From an uncultured Bacilli bacterium (GTDB lineage Bacteria > Bacillota_I > Bacilli_A > RF39 > UBA660), in the NCBI GenBank assembly GCA_948543905.1, contig CAOVIS010000030.1, positions 1 through 5,149 on the forward strand: 5,149 nucleotides of DNA, given 5' to 3'. Below the pieces are notes generated by a model. The model was not told the DNA's origin. It searched no databases and saw only the letters and a list, made by a program, of their open reading frames with translations. Both the position numbers and the translations under genes were made by a program. Below are positions 1 to 5,149 of this stretch, piece after piece; the stretch's first letter is position 1; the number at the start of each line of letters is the position of its first letter.

Positions 1-105
1 ATAGAAAGCTTATAGTTGATGGAAATAGGTAAGAATAATTTTTGAAGGTAGCTTGCGAGTTGGATTATATCCCGCATTATATGCGTTAAAAATTAAAGTT
101 AAATA

Positions 106-136
106 AAAGGTGGTACCGTGCTTCTTTGCACCCTTT
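106..136 (+). promoter_or_regulatory. T-box antiterminator hairpin
   Basis: Helix A1 is 106-110 with 132-136 (5 pairs), the bulge is UGGUACC at 111-117, helix A2 is 118-121 with 128-131 (4 pairs), and the loop is 122-127. This is the canonical antiterminator geometry that accepts the free 3' NCCA end of an uncharged tRNA. The pairings are read directly from the sequence; the tRNA contact is family knowledge. Confidence 0.8.
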
Positions 137-155
137 GTACTATCTTTTTTATTTA
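113..155 (+). terminator. Possible T-box attenuator terminator
   Basis: A U-run (145-150, within TATCTTTTTTATTT) follows the antiterminator. Two alternative pairings could form the off-state hairpin. In one, GTAC (113-116) pairs with GTAC (137-140), enclosing GTGC/GCAC. In the other, TAAATAAAA (100-108) pairs with TTTTATTTA (147-155). Neither is the usual strong GC-rich T-box terminator that starts in the 3' strand of the antiterminator, so the exact terminator, or even whether control is transcriptional, is uncertain. Confidence 0.4.
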
Positions 156-190
156 GTTTTATATTAGAAAGGAAAATGTTAGAGTCATGA

Positions 191-228
191 ATTTCTGCAA
201 CATCATGTTGCAAGATTACAATAACTTA
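191..228 (+). repeat. Hairpin-plus-tail repeat, copy A
   Basis: A near-perfect inverted repeat TGCAACAT-C-ATGTTGCA (196-212) is followed by the tail AGATTACAATAACTTA. The same arrangement recurs at 235-270 with different arm bases that still pair. Copy A lies between the T-box leader and the valS ribosome binding site. No U-run follows it on the plus strand, so it is not an obvious terminator. It could be an RNA hairpin, a dyad operator or a small palindromic repeat; the function is unknown. Confidence 0.7.
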
Positions 229-234
229 CTAAAA

Positions 235-270
235 ATTTGCAAGGATTCCTTGCAAAATTACAATGATTTA
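235..270 (+). repeat. Hairpin-plus-tail repeat, copy B
   Basis: A perfect inverted repeat has 10-base arms, TTTGCAAGGA (236-245) and TCCTTGCAAA (247-256), around a single central T. It is followed by the tail AATTACAATGATTTA, which closely matches the tail of copy A (ATTACAAT shared exactly). As RNA it would give 9 pairs with a 3-base loop, ending about 20 bases before the valS Shine-Dalgarno. Read on the minus strand, the hairpin is followed by TTTTT, so it could act as a weak minus-strand terminator. Function unknown. Confidence 0.75.
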
Positions 271-277
271 TAAAAAA

Positions 278-284
278 AGGAGAG
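278..284 (+). promoter_or_regulatory. valS ribosome binding site
   Basis: AGGAGAG lies about 10 bases upstream of the ATG at 293. It selects that ATG over the in-frame ATG at 263, which lies upstream of this site and has no Shine-Dalgarno of its own. Confidence 0.85.
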
Positions 285-292
285 AATTAAAA

Positions 293-2815
293 ATGTTAGA
301 AAAAAAATATAATCACTTAAATGTTGAAAAAGACAAATATGAAAACTGGAAGTCTAATGGTTATTTTGAACCAAATAAAGAAGCTAAAGAAGCTTTTTGT
401 ATAGTAATACCACCACCCAATGTTACTGGTAAACTTCATATTGGCCATGCTTGGGATACTTCTATTCAAGATACAGTTATTAGATATAAAAGAATGCAAG
501 GCTTTAATACCTTATGGCTTCCTGGGATGGATCATGCTGGCATTTCTACTCAAGCTAAAGTTGATAAAAAATTAACTGATATGGGTATTAATCCTCGTTC
601 ACTTCCTCGCGAAGAATGGCTAAAACATGCTTGGAGTTGGAAAGAAGAGTATGCGGATAATATTCATGCACAGTGGAGTAAATTAGGTCTATCCCTTGCT
701 TATTCAAAAGAACGTTTTACCCTTGATGAAGGTTTATCTAAAGCTGTAAAAAAAGTTTTTGTTGATTTATACCACAAAGGTTTAATATATCAAGGTGAAA
801 AGATTATTAACTGGGATCCAGTTGCTATGACTGCTTTATCTAATGAAGAAGTAATCTATAAAGATACGCCTGGAGCTTTCTATCATTTAAAATACCAAAT
901 AGAGGGTAGTTGCGAATATCTAGATGTTGCAACCACTCGCCCTGAAACTTTATTTGGTGATACGGCGGTTGCTATTAACCCAAATGATAAACGTTATACT
1001 AAATTTCATGGTAAAAATGTTATCTTACCCATTTCTGGTCGCATAATTCCCATCATTTTAGATGAGCATGCCGATATGGAAAAAGGCAGTGGTTGTGTCA
1101 AAATAACTCCTTTTCACGATCCTAATGACTATGAAGTAGGAGAGCGTCATAACTTAGCTAAAATTCAGTGTCTAAATCTAGATGGAACGATGAATGAAAA
1201 TGCTGGAATTTATGAAGGCTTAGATCGCTTTCTATGCCGTGAAAAATTAGTTAAAGATTTAAAGAGTATTGGTCTTTTACTTGAAGTTGAAAATATTACA
1301 CATAATGCCCCCTTTAGTGAGCGAAGTGGCGCTTTAATTGAACCAATTATCTCTAAACAGTGGTTTGTGCGTATGCGTCCTTTAGCTGATCGCGTATTAT
1401 CTACTCAAAAAGTAAAAAATGCCAAAGTAAACTTTATTCCCCCTCGTTTTGAAAAAATAATGAATCACTGGATGGAAATAACATATGACTGGTGTATTTC
1501 TAGACAATTATGGTGGGGACACCGTATTCCTGCTTGGTATAAAGAGGGTGAAGTATATGTTGGCCTTGATGCACCAAAGGGTGAGGGCTGGACTCAAGAT
1601 GAAGATGTTCTAGATACTTGGTTTTCTAGTGCTTTATGGCCATTTTCCACTCTAGGTTGGCCTGATAACACTGATGATTTAAAAACTTATTATCCTAATA
1701 ATCTTTTAGTCACTGGTTATGATATCATTCCTTTTTGGGTTAATCGTATGACTTTCCAAGGTTTAGAATTTATGAATGAAAGACCATTTGAACATTGTTT
1801 AATTCATGGACTTATTCGTGATAAAATAGGCCGTAAAATGTCTAAAAGTTTGGGTAATGGTATCGACCCGATGGATATGATTGAGCTTTATGGTGCGGAT
1901 GCTTTAAGATACTACTTAACTACTGCCGTATCTAATGGTATGGATTTAAAATTTGATGAAGAAGCTCTAAAATCAACCTGGAACTTTATTAATAAATTAT
2001 GGAATGCTTCTCGTTTTGTTTTAATGAATATTGAAGATTTAAAAGAAGTTAACTTTGATAATTTAACTAATATCGATAAATGGCTTTTAACAAGATTTAA
2101 TAAAACTATTAAAAATGTTACTAAATACATGGATAAATATGAATTAAAACTTGCTGGCACCGAAATATATAACTTTATCTATAATGATTTTTGTGATAAT
2201 TATATTGAATTTGCCAAATTTAGCTTAGAAAGTAATACAACAAAAAGCATCTTAAAAGAAGTTTTAATGGGAATTTTAAAAATGCTTCATCCCTTTATGC
2301 CTTATGTAACCGATGAAATATATTCTAATATTCCAGGTATAAGTGAAAATATTATGATAAGTGCTTACCCTAAATATAATAAAAAAGAAGTATATCCGGA
2401 TGCTGAACAAAGTATAATTGATATGATTGAATTTATTAAAAATTATCGTAAAACTTATCAAGAAAATCATATGGATAAAAGTGTTATAATTAAATTTAAT
2501 AATAATAGTGACTATACTCTTATTTCTAAAATACTAAAGATTAATAATATAACTAATGAGGATTTAGCAAAAAAAGCATATAAAGTAACATACAAAAATT
2601 ATGATTTAACTATTTATTATGAAAGTGTTGTAACAGAAGATGATATAAAGACAAAAGAAAAAGAGCTAAAAGAATTAGAGACTTCTATTATGAAAAGAAA
2701 GAATTTACTAGCTAATGAAAACTTTGGAGCTAAGGCTCCAACTAATCTAGTTGCTGCTGAAGAAGAAAAACTTGCCTTAGAAGAAGAAAAATTAATGAAA
2801 TTAAAAGGAGAATAA
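293..2815 (+). CDS. valS: Valine--tRNA ligase (ValRS, class Ia)
   Basis: Cytoplasmic enzyme that activates valine with ATP and loads it onto tRNA-Val. The protein has 840 residues from the ATG at 293, slightly shorter than the usual 870-880. The class I HIGH motif is residues 49-52 within [17 protein letters not shown]. The CP1 editing domain, which removes wrongly attached threonine, spans about 180-360 with TTRPET at 214-219 and HDPNDYEVG at 275-283. The ValRS-type [17 protein letters not shown] is at 400-416 and [20 protein letters not shown] follows. KMSKS is at 515-519. The anticodon-binding helical domain is roughly 595-770, and the last 55 or so residues form the charged C-terminal coiled coil with the typical NFGAKAP segment. 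All key motifs are intact, so the gene looks functional. It follows a valine-type T-box leader and its last codons contain the Shine-Dalgarno of the next gene. Confidence 0.98.
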   Translation: MLEKKYNHLNVEKDKYENWKSNGYFEPNKEAKEAFCIVIPPPNVTGKLHIGHAWDTSIQDTVIRYKRMQGFNTLWLPGMDHAGISTQAKVDKKLTDMGINPRSLPREEWLKHAWSWKEEYADNIHAQWSKLGLSLAYSKERFTLDEGLSKAVKKVFVDLYHKGLIYQGEKIINWDPVAMTALSNEEVIYKDTPGAFYHLKYQIEGSCEYLDVATTRPETLFGDTAVAINPNDKRYTKFHGKNVILPISGRIIPIILDEHADMEKGSGCVKITPFHDPNDYEVGERHNLAKIQCLNLDGTMNENAGIYEGLDRFLCREKLVKDLKSIGLLLEVENITHNAPFSERSGALIEPIISKQWFVRMRPLADRVLSTQKVKNAKVNFIPPRFEKIMNHWMEITYDWCISRQLWWGHRIPAWYKEGEVYVGLDAPKGEGWTQDEDVLDTWFSSALWPFSTLGWPDNTDDLKTYYPNNLLVTGYDIIPFWVNRMTFQGLEFMNERPFEHCLIHGLIRDKIGRKMSKSLGNGIDPMDMIELYGADALRYYLTTAVSNGMDLKFDEEALKSTWNFINKLWNASRFVLMNIEDLKEVNFDNLTNIDKWLLTRFNKTIKNVTKYMDKYELKLAGTEIYNFIYNDFCDNYIEFAKFSLESNTTKSILKEVLMGILKMLHPFMPYVTDEIYSNIPGISENIMISAYPKYNKKEVYPDAEQSIIDMIEFIKNYRKTYQENHMDKSVIIKFNNNSDYTLISKILKINNITNEDLAKKAYKVTYKNYDLTIYYESVVTEDDIKTKEKELKELETSIMKRKNLLANENFGAKAPTNLVAAEEEKLALEEEKLMKLKGE

Positions 2816-2817
2816 AA

Positions 2818-3066
2818 ATGCGTGAAGTACAGTTAAAAAGAATATACAAGCACTTTAAAGGTGATTATTACTTAGTTGAAGAATTAGGCATAGATAGTGA
2901 GACTCATGAAACAGTTGTCATTTATCGCCATTTATATGGTGATGGTTCGGTTTGCGTAAGACCTCTTGCTAATTTCTTAAGTGAAGTAGATCACGAGAAA
3001 TATCCTGAAGTAAAACAGAAGTATCGCTTTGAACTTCAAGACATTAAAAGTGTTTTAGATAATTAG
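2818..3066 (+). CDS. DUF1653 family small protein
   Basis: An 82-residue soluble protein matching the DUF1653 family by its conserved pattern: [20 protein letters not shown] (residues 10-29), then [20 protein letters not shown] (31-50) and an F-L segment. The family is small, widespread in bacteria and has no established biochemical function; it looks like a compact beta-rich fold. This protein has about 25 extra C-terminal residues ([20 protein letters not shown]), which is within the family's usual length range. The start is firm: AAAGGAG at 2804-2810 lies inside the end of valS, only 2 bases separate the valS stop from this ATG, and translational coupling to valS is likely. There is no signal peptide or membrane segment. 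Confidence 0.88.
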   Translation: MREVQLKRIYKHFKGDYYLVEELGIDSETHETVVIYRHLYGDGSVCVRPLANFLSEVDHEKYPEVKQKYRFELQDIKSVLDN

Positions 3067-3081
3067 AAAGAAGGAAAAAAT

Positions 3082-3816
3082 ATGGAAAATAGAAATTATA
3101 AAGTTGAAGAAGTATTAATGGGATTTAGAGGGGAATATTTAAAAATTAAACAAGAACTAGCTGAATTAAAAAAATATACGCATTGCTATGACAGAAGAGC
3201 TAAAGATTATGATTTTTTTCTAAAAAAAGTTGGCGAATATGAAAACCCCAATTTAGCCTGTAGGTTTGATATTAAAGAAAATGCTTTCCGGGTCTTCTTA
3301 GAAAAATTTTTACTGCAATTTGATTGGGATATAAAAAAGTATGGCAAAGATGAGGCAGATGTCTTAAGAGATTTAAATAACTGCTATCATATACTTGGTT
3401 TTTATCATGCTCAAGTTCTAGATGATATAAAATTTCATGAACAGGTTGAAAAAATTATAGCAAGTGGTTTTGCTAAGTACTTTCTTTCTCAAGATTTACA
3501 ATATTCTAATAATGATATTATTCATTTATATGGTGCGTGGTTTCGCTTATCTTTAGAAGGAATAGGCGATTTAAGTTATTACTCTGAAGATGATTCTTTA
3601 AGATTAGACACTTTCACTGATAATGTAGCTTTACCTGAAGTCCTAGATTATCCTCTTTCTGTTTCTGATTTTAATTTATATAAGAAAGATGCTATTTGTA
3701 AATATAGAGGTAGTGATAAAGGAATTATTGTTGCAGATTGGGCATCTTCTAGTAGAATATCGGAATATAAAATAGAAGATGAGAAAAACACTACTATTTT
3801 AAGGCGAGTTAAATAA
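3082..3816 (+). CDS. Uncharacterised 244-residue protein
   Basis: I do not recognise a family. The start at 3082 is supported by AAGGA (3071-3075) 6 bases upstream and a 15-base gap from the previous stop. Residues 8-32 (VEEVLMGFRGEYLKIKQELA onwards) form a charged amphipathic helix that could be a short coiled coil. Residues 60-150 look mostly helical, with many aromatic residues (RVFLEKFLLQFDWDIKKYG, CYHILGFYHAQVLDDIKFHE). Residues 150-244 look mixed, with an acidic stretch around YYSEDDSLRLDTFTD (167-181) and a lysine/arginine-rich end. No signal peptide, transmembrane segment, nucleotide-binding loop, zinc cluster or obvious catalytic motif is visible, so a cytoplasmic protein is most likely. 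Base and codon use match the neighbours, giving no sign of recent transfer. The position in the valS operon does not by itself show a role in translation. Confidence 0.85.
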   Translation: MENRNYKVEEVLMGFRGEYLKIKQELAELKKYTHCYDRRAKDYDFFLKKVGEYENPNLACRFDIKENAFRVFLEKFLLQFDWDIKKYGKDEADVLRDLNNCYHILGFYHAQVLDDIKFHEQVEKIIASGFAKYFLSQDLQYSNNDIIHLYGAWFRLSLEGIGDLSYYSEDDSLRLDTFTDNVALPEVLDYPLSVSDFNLYKKDAICKYRGSDKGIIVADWASSSRISEYKIEDEKNTTILRRVK

Positions 3817-3832
3817 CATTAGGAGGGGGAAA

Positions 3833-4381
3833 ATGGTAAGTAATAACAATGCTAAACATTATTTGTATGCAATAGGAAAAAGTTTTGATAATAAAAAATT
3901 AAATGAAGCTAAAAGTCAAATTAGTTTATTCTTAGCAAGTGCGGGTAAGAAAAATTTTGAAAATTTAACTTTCTATTTAGTTGATCTATTTTTTACTAGA
4001 AAATCTAATAATTATCAAGATATTATCTCTTTCTTAAAAGGTTTATTAGATAATATAATCACTATAAATTATCAAGAACTAATTAGTGAATTTGAGTCTA
4101 GTTATAATAATCAAAATCTCAAAAAATGTCAAATTATTTCTAATATTTTTATAGAATTAGAAACATTAGGAATTAATTTAAATTTATCCGGTACTATTCA
4201 AAGTAAATTAGCCGAAATAAGAAAAGAATCTAAAATCTTAAGCGGGCCCTTAAGTGTAGCCTTATCTCCTAAAGCCTTAAAAGAACTTGAAGGTAGCCTT
4301 ATGCAAAAAAATGTGGATGTTGCTCTATTACAATTAAGAAACATATTAAAAGCTATTAATAAAGAAAATATGAGCGACTAA
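3833..4381 (+). CDS. Upstream open frame of the split repeat protein (182 residues)
   Basis: As written, this frame encodes 182 residues with a strong Shine-Dalgarno (AGGAGGGGG at 3821-3829), 16 bases after the previous gene. Residues 10-35 have a TPR-like helix pair (YAIGKSFDNKKLNEAKSQIS). Residues 41-137 form the first copy of the duplicated domain, ending in the conserved LGINLNLSG and KLAEIRK segments. Residues 145-178 already belong to the second copy. Only the last four residues (NMSD) are out of register with copy 1, which places the frame break just before them. No signal peptide or membrane segment is seen. If the frame break is real, the product is truncated in the middle of its second repeat and lacks the TPR end. 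Confidence 0.8.
   Translation: MVSNNNAKHYLYAIGKSFDNKKLNEAKSQISLFLASAGKKNFENLTFYLVDLFFTRKSNNYQDIISFLKGLLDNIITINYQELISEFESSYNNQNLKKCQIISNIFIELETLGINLNLSGTIQSKLAEIRKESKILSGPLSVALSPKALKELEGSLMQKNVDVALLQLRNILKAINKENMSD
3851..4243 (+). repeat. Internal protein-coding duplication, copy 1
   Basis: Copy 1 of a domain of about 131 residues (residues 7-137 of the gene starting at 3833). The match to copy 2 is weak over the first 34 residues and strong afterwards: 50 of 97 residues are identical by hand count for residues 41-137. The best DNA matches are around 4169-4188 and 4205-4226. Confidence 0.85.
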
Positions 4382-4656
4382 TTATATATCTAATAAAGCT
4401 AAGCCTAACTAAAAGAACTCGAAATTTTGAAACTATTATAACTTTTCTAAAAGGATTATTAGATGATAAAATAAATTTAAATTTATCTACATTGCTAAAT
4501 ATATTTGACCAAAGTTATGCCAATAAAAATTGGGAAAAATGTTTAATTCTTGAGAATGTTTTCTTAGAACTTCAAAAATTGGGTATTAATTTAAATTTAT
4601 CTAGTGATACTCAAACCAAATTAGCTGAAATAAGAAAAAAAGCTATTATACTTTCT
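4265..4656 (+). repeat. Internal protein-coding duplication, copy 2
   Basis: Copy 2 begins 21 bases after copy 1. Downstream of the frame break its DNA is offset from copy 1 by 413 bases (for example 4169 against 4582), and upstream the protein alignment fits 414 bases. That one-base difference is independent evidence for a single-base deletion between the two parts. Confidence 0.85.
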
Positions 4657-5149
4657 AAAGATCAAGAGTTAATGGCTAATCTATACGATATTTTAACTCC
4701 TAATAATGGTGTTATAATTATTAATAAAGATGCCTTCCAAATAGATCTTGATACTTTTAATAAAACATATCGAAAAAAATCTCAAGCCTTTAAACTTAAT
4801 GATAATGAAATAGTTGTTAAAGACTGCTACTGGCTAAATCCCCATAAAGCTCTAAGATATCTTGAGTTAGGGGATACTGCTTTTAAAAATAGCTTATGGC
4901 AAGAAGCTATAGCTGCTTATCTTAAAGTCTTGCCTCTAAAAGATCTTGATATTAGAGTTTATGCTAATTTAGGTATTTCTTATATGCATTTAAATGATAT
5001 AAAGAATGCTCTCAAGTTTTTAAGGATTGCTACTGGTTTAGCTAAATTAAAAAATATCCCTTCTTATGATTATAGTCTCTTAATTAACACTCTAGAAGAA
5101 GGTCAAATAAAAAATATTCTAGATAGGGTAGAGTATAACGAATTTCCAG
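4363..5149 (+). CDS. Downstream frame: rest of repeat 2 plus TPR region (partial)
   Basis: An open frame of 262 codons with no stop to the window edge, displaced by -1 from the preceding frame. It has no convincing start of its own: the first in-frame ATG is 4672, after the repeat domain and without a good Shine-Dalgarno. It therefore reads as a continuation of the gene from 3833. The region 4369-4656 encodes the second repeat copy (LIIYLIKLSLTKR, TIITFLKGLLDD, KLGINLNLSS, TKLAEIRKK). The region 4657-4848 is a linker I do not recognise (NNGVIIINKDAFQIDLDTFN). Two consecutive 34-residue TPR motifs follow. Amino-acid conservation between the copies and normal codon use show that this stretch was coding until recently. 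The end of the gene lies beyond the window. Confidence 0.75.
4849..5052 (+). other. Two tandem TPR motifs
   Basis: The two 34-residue units start ALRYLELGDTAFKNSLWQEA (4849-4950) and IRVYANLGISYMHLNDIKNA (4951-5052). Both carry the TPR signature residues: Y4, L7, G8 and A20 in both, Y24 in the first, and Y11 and A27 in the second. This identifies a helical protein-binding scaffold, not an enzyme. More repeats may follow outside the window. Confidence 0.8.

Larger units (their letters stand above)
1..155 (+). promoter_or_regulatory. T-box riboswitch leader of valS (5' end cut off by window)
   Basis: This is the 3' part of a tRNA-sensing T-box leader. The T-box core AAGGTGGTACCGTG lies at 107-120. 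The antiterminator can be drawn exactly: AAAGG (106-110) pairs with CCTTT (132-136), the 7-base bulge TGGTACC is 111-117, and GTGC (118-121) pairs with GCAC (128-131) around a TTCTTT loop. The bulge reads UGGU; its last U (114) would pair with an A discriminator base, as tRNA-Val has, which agrees with the valS gene downstream. Upstream, GAAGGTAGCTTGCGAGTTGG (44-63) resembles the linker seen in clostridial-type T-boxes, and CGCAT-TAT-ATGCG (73-85) followed by GTTA is the expected stem III. Stem I lies at or beyond the left edge, so I could not assign the specifier codon with confidence. By family knowledge, uncharged tRNA-Val binding turns on the downstream operon. Confidence 0.88.
3833..5149 (+). 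pseudogene. Helical-repeat/TPR protein gene, frameshifted and cut by window end
   Basis: Taken as one gene this reads across a single-base frameshift near 4365-4368. The first frame, from the ATG at 3833 with AGGAGG at 3821-3826 six bases upstream, ends at TAA 4379-4381. The -1 frame is then open from 4363 to the window end with no stop. The two parts carry tandem copies of the same domain, which align without gaps only if one base is restored. Adding an A to the AAAA run gives K-E-K-Y-E-R-L-I-I-Y-L-I-K-L, matching K-K-N-F-E-N-L-T-F-Y-L-V-D-L of copy 1. The repaired product has at least 439 residues: repeat 1 (about 7-137), repeat 2 (about 145-275), a linker, then two TPR motifs. TPR repeats usually mediate protein-protein contacts; the partner is unknown. 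It could be a true pseudogene, a variable site or a sequence error. Confidence 0.75.

Noticed and set aside
10..213. Minus-strand open frame of 67 codons across the leader
   Set aside because: It is antisense to the T-box core and antiterminator, whose conserved bases explain the sequence, and it has no recognisable protein features.
191..270. CRISPR-like array
   Set aside because: There are only two units, the repeats are not identical, and there are no spacers of regular length or cas genes.
208..274. TTGCAA boxes (208-213 and 250-255) as -35 elements of an internal valS promoter
   Set aside because: The first has no -10-like hexamer at proper spacing, and the second has only a 13-base spacer to TATAAA. 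The TTGCAA boxes are better explained as hairpin arms.
263..292. Upstream in-frame ATG extending ValRS by 10 residues (MIYKKRRELK)
   Set aside because: It has no Shine-Dalgarno, its codons include the valS ribosome binding site itself, and ValRS proteins do not need this extension.
317..2470. Three minus-strand open frames inside valS (317-499, 1912-2160, 2276-2470)
   Set aside because: All lie opposite conserved ValRS coding sequence and look like low-complexity shadows of AT-rich codons.
4361..4381. Programmed -1 ribosomal frameshift joining the two frames
   Set aside because: No X XXY YYZ slippery heptamer occurs in the allowed window 4363-4379, and four A's are too short for efficient polymerase slippage. 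Mutation or sequence error is simpler.
4370..4381. ATG at 4370 as the start of a new gene overlapping the upstream stop
   Set aside because: It reads M-S-D-stop in the upstream frame and is not in frame with the downstream coding sequence.

Overview
The window is AT-rich, uses the standard code (tryptophan is TGG throughout, and all stops are TAA or TAG) and has strong AGGAGG-type ribosome binding sites. Together with a T-box leader in front of a valyl-tRNA synthetase gene, this points to a low-GC Gram-positive bacterium (Bacillota, in the broad Bacilli/Erysipelotrichia/Clostridia range). I cannot place it more finely from the sequence alone.

Layout: positions 1-292 are an untranslated leader. 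It starts inside a valine-type T-box riboswitch (stem III about 73-85, T-box/antiterminator 106-136, U-run 145-150). It continues into an unexplained stretch with two tandem hairpin-plus-tail repeats (191-228 and 235-270). From 293 to the end all genes lie on the plus strand with gaps of 2, 15 and 16 bases, so they look like one operon read from the T-box leader. The genes are valS (293-2815), a DUF1653 family small protein (2818-3066), a 244-residue protein I do not recognise (3082-3816), and a helical-repeat/TPR gene beginning at 3833 that runs off the right edge.

The most notable point is the last gene. The open frame from 3833 stops at 4381, but coding sequence continues in the -1 frame to 5149 without a stop. 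The first half (residues about 7-137) and the continuation are a tandem internal duplication. The copies align without gaps, with 50 of 97 residues identical by hand count in the best part, and the DNA offset is 413 bases instead of 414. One missing base, most simply an A in the AAAA run at 4365-4368, restores a single protein of at least 439 residues with two copies of the repeat domain followed by two TPR motifs. It is therefore either a broken gene, a length-variable site, or a sequence error.

How the genes work together: uncharged tRNA-Val would stabilise the antiterminator and raise expression of valS and, if no internal terminator intervenes (I see none), of the three downstream genes. 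The functions of the last two are unknown. I find no mobile element, CRISPR array, tRNA or rRNA, and nothing I can support as a new defence or other complete system.
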